Source: Chthoniobacter flavus
GTDB lineage: Bacteria; Verrucomicrobiota; Verrucomicrobiia; Chthoniobacterales; JACTMZ01
Direction: 5' to 3'
Assembly (NCBI GenBank): GCA_945871065.1
Contig: CAMBUL010000014.1
Coordinates: 1-44,872, forward strand
DNA: 44,872 nt
The notes under the pieces are model-generated. The model was not told where the DNA came from, did not search any database, and was given only the letters and a program-made list of their open reading frames with translations. The stretch's first letter is position 1. The number at the start of each line of letters is the position of its first letter. A program made the translations under genes and the position numbers. Below are positions 42,581-44,872 of the stretch, piece by piece.

Positions 42581-42820
42581 TCGGCGTAATTTCTCCGCTT
42601 GTAGCGGCGGTCAGTCACCGCCGGAACCTCCCAGCGCCAAAGGTGCTGACACAAGAGGTGGATCGCACCCTCCGGGCGCGATGTTCGTTTGGAAAATCGC
42701 AATGGAACCGGAGCGAAGCGCAGATGGCCCTTAGTCCCTGAACCCGCGCATTGGTGGGTGTGTGCTGGGAGTAACTGGGGCCGGCGTCGACTGCGAGCTT
42801 GGGCAGACAGAGGTCAGAAA

Positions 42821-42959
42821 GCCACGGATGGAAGAGGATGCCAGAAGATGGTGTTCGCGCCGCTGACACGGCGCAAACACAGTCCTCGGAGAGATGCCAT
42901 GAGTGGGGCGCGTGTCAGCGCGTCCCGCTTATCCTCTTTCATCTTCTTCCATCCGTGGC
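42821..42959. repeat. Inverted repeat in the gene-free region after the RND pump
   Basis: A 20-bp sequence gccacggatggaagaggatg (42821-42840) and its complement at 42940-42959 match at 19 of 20 positions, enclosing 99 bases. The wider 42581-43096 stretch has no credible gene. 'ccacggatgg' repeats of this type are frequent in verrucomicrobial genomes (memory). Possibly a REP/BIME-like or miniature element, or a long hairpin in the transcript. Confidence 0.6.
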
Positions 42960-43096
42960 CTGTCTTTATTCCCTTTCGAGAGAGTAACTCTCATTGAGTT
43001 AGCAGGGAGGCAAACATCGCGATCCACCTGGGCTGAATGGAAGGTGATACCTTTGCGCTTGACCGCGCACCTCGACTGGAATCACCTGCGGAGGAC

Positions 43097-43522
43097 ATGA
43101 AATACTTCCTTTTGCTCCTTCCCGCCGCCTTGTTGTTTTCCGGTTGTGCCACGTCACCGCAGTCTGGTGATGCCACGCTGATGCAGCGTTTCAAGCAGGC
43201 CGACGCCGACGGGAACGGTCAGCTTTCCCGCACCGAATTTTCCGATGCCCTCATCACGGACGCCTATCCGCTTTATGACAAGACCGGCAAAGGATATTTC
43301 ACCCTGCAGGAGTTTGTCGCCGGGGGTGGCACGGAGGCATCCTTCCGCGACCTTGACCGCAGCGGCACCGGACGCGTTACGCTGGCTGACGTCAAAGTCA
43401 ACCAGCGCGCCCGCGATCAGTTTTCCCTGCCCTTCGACGGAGCCGATACCCAGCGCAGCGGTTCCCTGACCTACGACGAGTTTATGGTCTACCGTGCGGC
43501 CGCCGCGCCTTACGTGCGCTGA
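43097..43522 (+). CDS. EF-hand lipoprotein
   Basis: A 141-aa lipoprotein: signal sequence MKYFLLLLPAALLFSGC with the lipidated Cys17. Four EF-hand-like loops follow: DADGNGQLSRTEF, YDKTGKGYFTLQEF, LDRSGTGRVTLADV and TQRSGSLTYDEF. The first matches a canonical calcium loop; the others are more degenerate. Probably an envelope calcium-binding protein. The start follows a good ribosome-binding site (gcggagga). The stop overlaps the next ATG (TGATG). Confidence 0.85.
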   Translation: MKYFLLLLPAALLFSGCATSPQSGDATLMQRFKQADADGNGQLSRTEFSDALITDAYPLYDKTGKGYFTLQEFVAGGGTEASFRDLDRSGTGRVTLADVKVNQRARDQFSLPFDGADTQRSGSLTYDEFMVYRAAAAPYVR

Positions 43523-43959
43523 TGCCCCCTTTGGATTCCCGCGATTTTTACGAGGCGCTACAGCTCGCGGTCAGCCCGGTGATCCTCATCTCGGCCTACG
43601 GTTTGCTCCTGCTCAGTATGACCAACCGCTTGGGCCGCGCCATCGATCGGGCGCGGCAATTGGCCCGGGACGGGTCGCCCGGCAAAACAGAGCAAATCGC
43701 CATCATTGCGCGGCGGGCAGTGTGGATCCGTCAATCCATTGTCTTTGTCTGCCTCGCCCTTCTGGCCGCCGCACTGTTGGTCCTGGTGCTTTTTGCCTCG
43801 GTGTTGCTGGAAACCGGCATCGCGCCGGCGGTTGCCTTCCTTTTTATCGTCAGCGTGGTTTGCCTGATCATCGGACTGGCTTACTTCCTGGTCGACATTT
43901 TCGCCTCGCTCCATGCCATGCAGGCCGAACTGGAATCGGAGCGCGACGGGGAGCGCTGA
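43522..43959 (+). CDS. DUF2721-family membrane protein
   Basis: A 145-aa membrane protein with three helices (AVSPVILISAYGLLLLSM; SIVFVCLALLAAALLVLVLF; AFLFIVSVVCLIIGLAYFLV). TNRLGRAIDRARQL after helix 1 is the signature of the DUF2721 family. Function is unknown. It is translationally coupled to the EF-hand lipoprotein gene. Confidence 0.85.
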   Translation: MPPLDSRDFYEALQLAVSPVILISAYGLLLLSMTNRLGRAIDRARQLARDGSPGKTEQIAIIARRAVWIRQSIVFVCLALLAAALLVLVLFASVLLETGIAPAVAFLFIVSVVCLIIGLAYFLVDIFASLHAMQAELESERDGER

Positions 43960-43962
43960 GGA

Positions 43963-43982
43963 GCGGCAGAGATTCCTGCCGC
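43963..43982. terminator. Hairpin between convergent genes
   Basis: GCGGCAG and CTGCCGC with a 6-base loop directly after the DUF2721 stop and before the end of the PIN-toxin gene. No T-tract on either strand; a weak terminator candidate. Confidence 0.4.
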
Positions 43983-44026
43983 AAAGCGAAAAAGTCTTCC
44001 CAAGCTTTGCCAAGCGGGCCGCCGGC

Positions 44027-44440
44027 TTACCCGGGGCAAACCACGGGAAGCTTCTGCGCACGGAAACGTCGGTAGACGGTGAAATCGGCCCGGTCGGTGG
44101 TGATAACCTTGGCGTCCGGATACACCTCCGAGAGAACCACGAGGGACGCATCGGCTGCGTCCATGGCTTCATATTTGAGCATCAAGGTTTGGGTGCGCTC
44201 AAGGTGGTCGGGCCAGGGCTGAAGCAGACGGATGGCGCCCAAGCGCACGAGCGTGAGCAGGGCATGGGCCGGACGCGTATTGCCGCCTAGATTCCAACAG
44301 GCTTCGCCCAGGATGATTTCGCTGGTGTGGAGAGGTCCGCGAACCTTCGACAACACGGAGCAACTCCACGCATGCCATTGGTCGGATGCGTTCAGCCAGC
44401 CAATGAGCGACCCCGCGTCAACGAGCGCTCGGACGGGCAT
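44027..44440 (-). CDS. vapC: PIN-domain toxin (VapC-like)
   Basis: A 137-aa PIN-domain ribonuclease-type toxin. The acidic active-site residues are visible: Asp8 (ALVDAGSLIGWL), Glu41/Glu46 (SEIILGEACW), Asp94 and Asp97 (EAMDAADASLVVL), Asp116 and Asp119 (TTDRADF). Type II VapC toxins cleave tRNA or rRNA until bound by VapB. Its start overlaps the antitoxin gene by 23 bases, so the pair is co-translated. Confidence 0.85.
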   Translation of the reverse strand: MPVRALVDAGSLIGWLNASDQWHAWSCSVLSKVRGPLHTSEIILGEACWNLGGNTRPAHALLTLVRLGAIRLLQPWPDHLERTQTLMLKYEAMDAADASLVVLSEVYPDAKVITTDRADFTVYRRFRAQKLPVVCPG

Positions 44441-44642
44441 ATCCCTCCCTCATGGAAAGGTCAGCAGGCCCATGAAACATTCCTCGGTAGGGTGCAGCCA
44501 AATTGGCGAAGTCGGTGCCGCTGTCCAGTTCCTTGGCCAGCGCCCGGCGGACGGTTTCGGAAAATCCCTCCTGCTGGGCCGCCGCGCGTTTGCGCAACTT
44601 TTGATTCATCGAATCGGGAATCTTGATTGTCACGGTCTTCAT
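44418..44642 (-). CDS. vapB: Ribbon-helix-helix antitoxin (VapB-like)
   Basis: A 74-aa protein. The N-terminal half has the ribbon-helix-helix pattern (VTIKIPDSMNQKLRKRAAA, then FSETVRRALAKEL), which dimerises and binds the operator. The flexible C-terminal tail (AAPYRGMFHGPADLSMREGYA) would occupy the toxin's active site. It precedes the toxin gene, the normal order, and probably represses both. Confidence 0.85.
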   Translation of the reverse strand: MKTVTIKIPDSMNQKLRKRAAAQQEGFSETVRRALAKELDSGTDFANLAAPYRGMFHGPADLSMREGYARPSAR

Positions 44643-44688
44643 GTATTACCCAAGGTATGACCAACGGTTTGCAAGGCAAACGGAAAAA

Positions 44689-44715
44689 TCGGGCTGCCGG
44701 GATAAGAACCCGCGG
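44689..44715 (-). other. Second tRNA 3'-end-like fragment
   Basis: On the minus strand GCGGG-TTCTTAT-CCCGG, then CAGCCCG, discriminator A and a T-run. It matches the fragment at 21241-21272, including the flanking gatttt.ccg, but the T-loop lacks the usual A58 and one T-stem pair is broken. No complete tRNA can be folded. It sits between vapB and the transposase end. Confidence 0.5.
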
Positions 44716-44736
44716 CTTCCGCTCGGCTAGAGCATT

Positions 44737-44872
44737 TTAAATAAAGCTATAGCCGCATGCGGCAAACCAACCGCGGGCATCGGAGGCGGTGACGGCCTCC
44801 AGTGCTTGGGCCAGAGCAGCCAGGAGATCCTCGTGGGTTCGAGTTGCGGCCTTGCGCAAGAGCGCCTTGATC
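44737..44872 (-). CDS. IS630-family transposase, C-terminal end (runs off the window)
   Basis: The minus-strand frame entering from the right edge reads IKALLRKAATRTHEDLLAAL, then ALEAVTASDARGWFAACGYSFI and a TAA stop at 44737-44739. This is the usual end of IS630-type DDE transposases (KxLRKAAxRT...W/YFxxxGY). Only 44 residues are in view, so whether the element is intact cannot be said. Confidence 0.7.
   Translation of the reverse strand, partial: IKALLRKAATRTHEDLLAALAQALEAVTASDARGWFAACGYSFI

Noticed and set aside
42689-42997. Small ORFs after the RND pump
   Set aside because: No ribosome-binding site, no family pattern, and they cross the inverted repeat; more likely noncoding.

Overview
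The window is high-GC bacterial chromosome, most likely from a member of the Verrucomicrobiota. That assignment is an inference. It rests on overall gene character, a PEP-CTERM protein, a CAAX-type protease of the kind linked to PEP-CTERM sorting, and repetitive 'ccacggatgg'-type DNA. No rRNA or taxonomic marker was compared. Housekeeping genes flank a 20.5 kb integrated element (about 16.1-36.6 kb).

Left chromosomal part (1-16 kb). The end of cysD and all of cysN (sulfate activation) come first, then two small DoxX-like membrane proteins, an APC-type permease and a PHP-glycosyltransferase fusion. A tightly packed minus-strand run follows: nadE > plsY > gpsA > ion channel > purT > tatA > EEP phosphatase/nuclease > thioredoxin-like protein, mostly overlapping or only a few bases apart. 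Next are a CPBP (CAAX) protease, tRNA-Gly(TCC), a GT-B-like protein and tRNA-Leu(TAG).

Integrated element (16096-36644). A perfect 43-bp direct repeat, made of the 5' half of tRNA-Leu plus 4 bp, bounds it. A tyrosine recombinase sits just inside attL. The cargo falls into blocks. (i) A membrane-anchored coiled-coil Mrr-like nuclease, a TPR protein, and a DnaJ-domain protein with a membrane segment, a Pro/Thr stalk and an exported domain. (ii) A molybdenum-carrier pseudogene and the 3' end of a tRNA. (iii) An integron-type gene cassette array without an integrase: three clear attC sites separating minus-strand ORFs that encode exported or membrane proteins. (iv) A defence-like pair, a coiled-coil protein and a membrane-anchored DUF4041/GIY-YIG-type nuclease (SNIPE-like architecture). 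(v) A replication module: a small HTH protein overlapping a 1425-aa protein that joins PrimPol primase, AAA+ helicase, 3'-5' exonuclease and a complete family A DNA polymerase. A symmetrical set of 9-bp repeats in its linker could be a replication origin. (vi) A large exported protein with two FGE/SUMF1 domains. No capsid, terminase, portal or conjugation genes are visible, so the element looks like a self-replicating integrative element or satellite rather than a prophage or ICE.

Right chromosomal part (36.6-44.9 kb). An exported START/SRPBCC-like protein, trmD, an RND efflux pair, a 0.5 kb intergenic stretch with an inverted repeat, an EF-hand lipoprotein, a DUF2721 protein, a vapBC-type toxin-antitoxin pair and the end of an IS630-type transposase at the window edge.

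The strongest candidates for something new are the all-in-one replication protein with its internal repeat cluster, and the attC cassette array carried inside a tRNA-integrated element next to two membrane-anchored nucleases.
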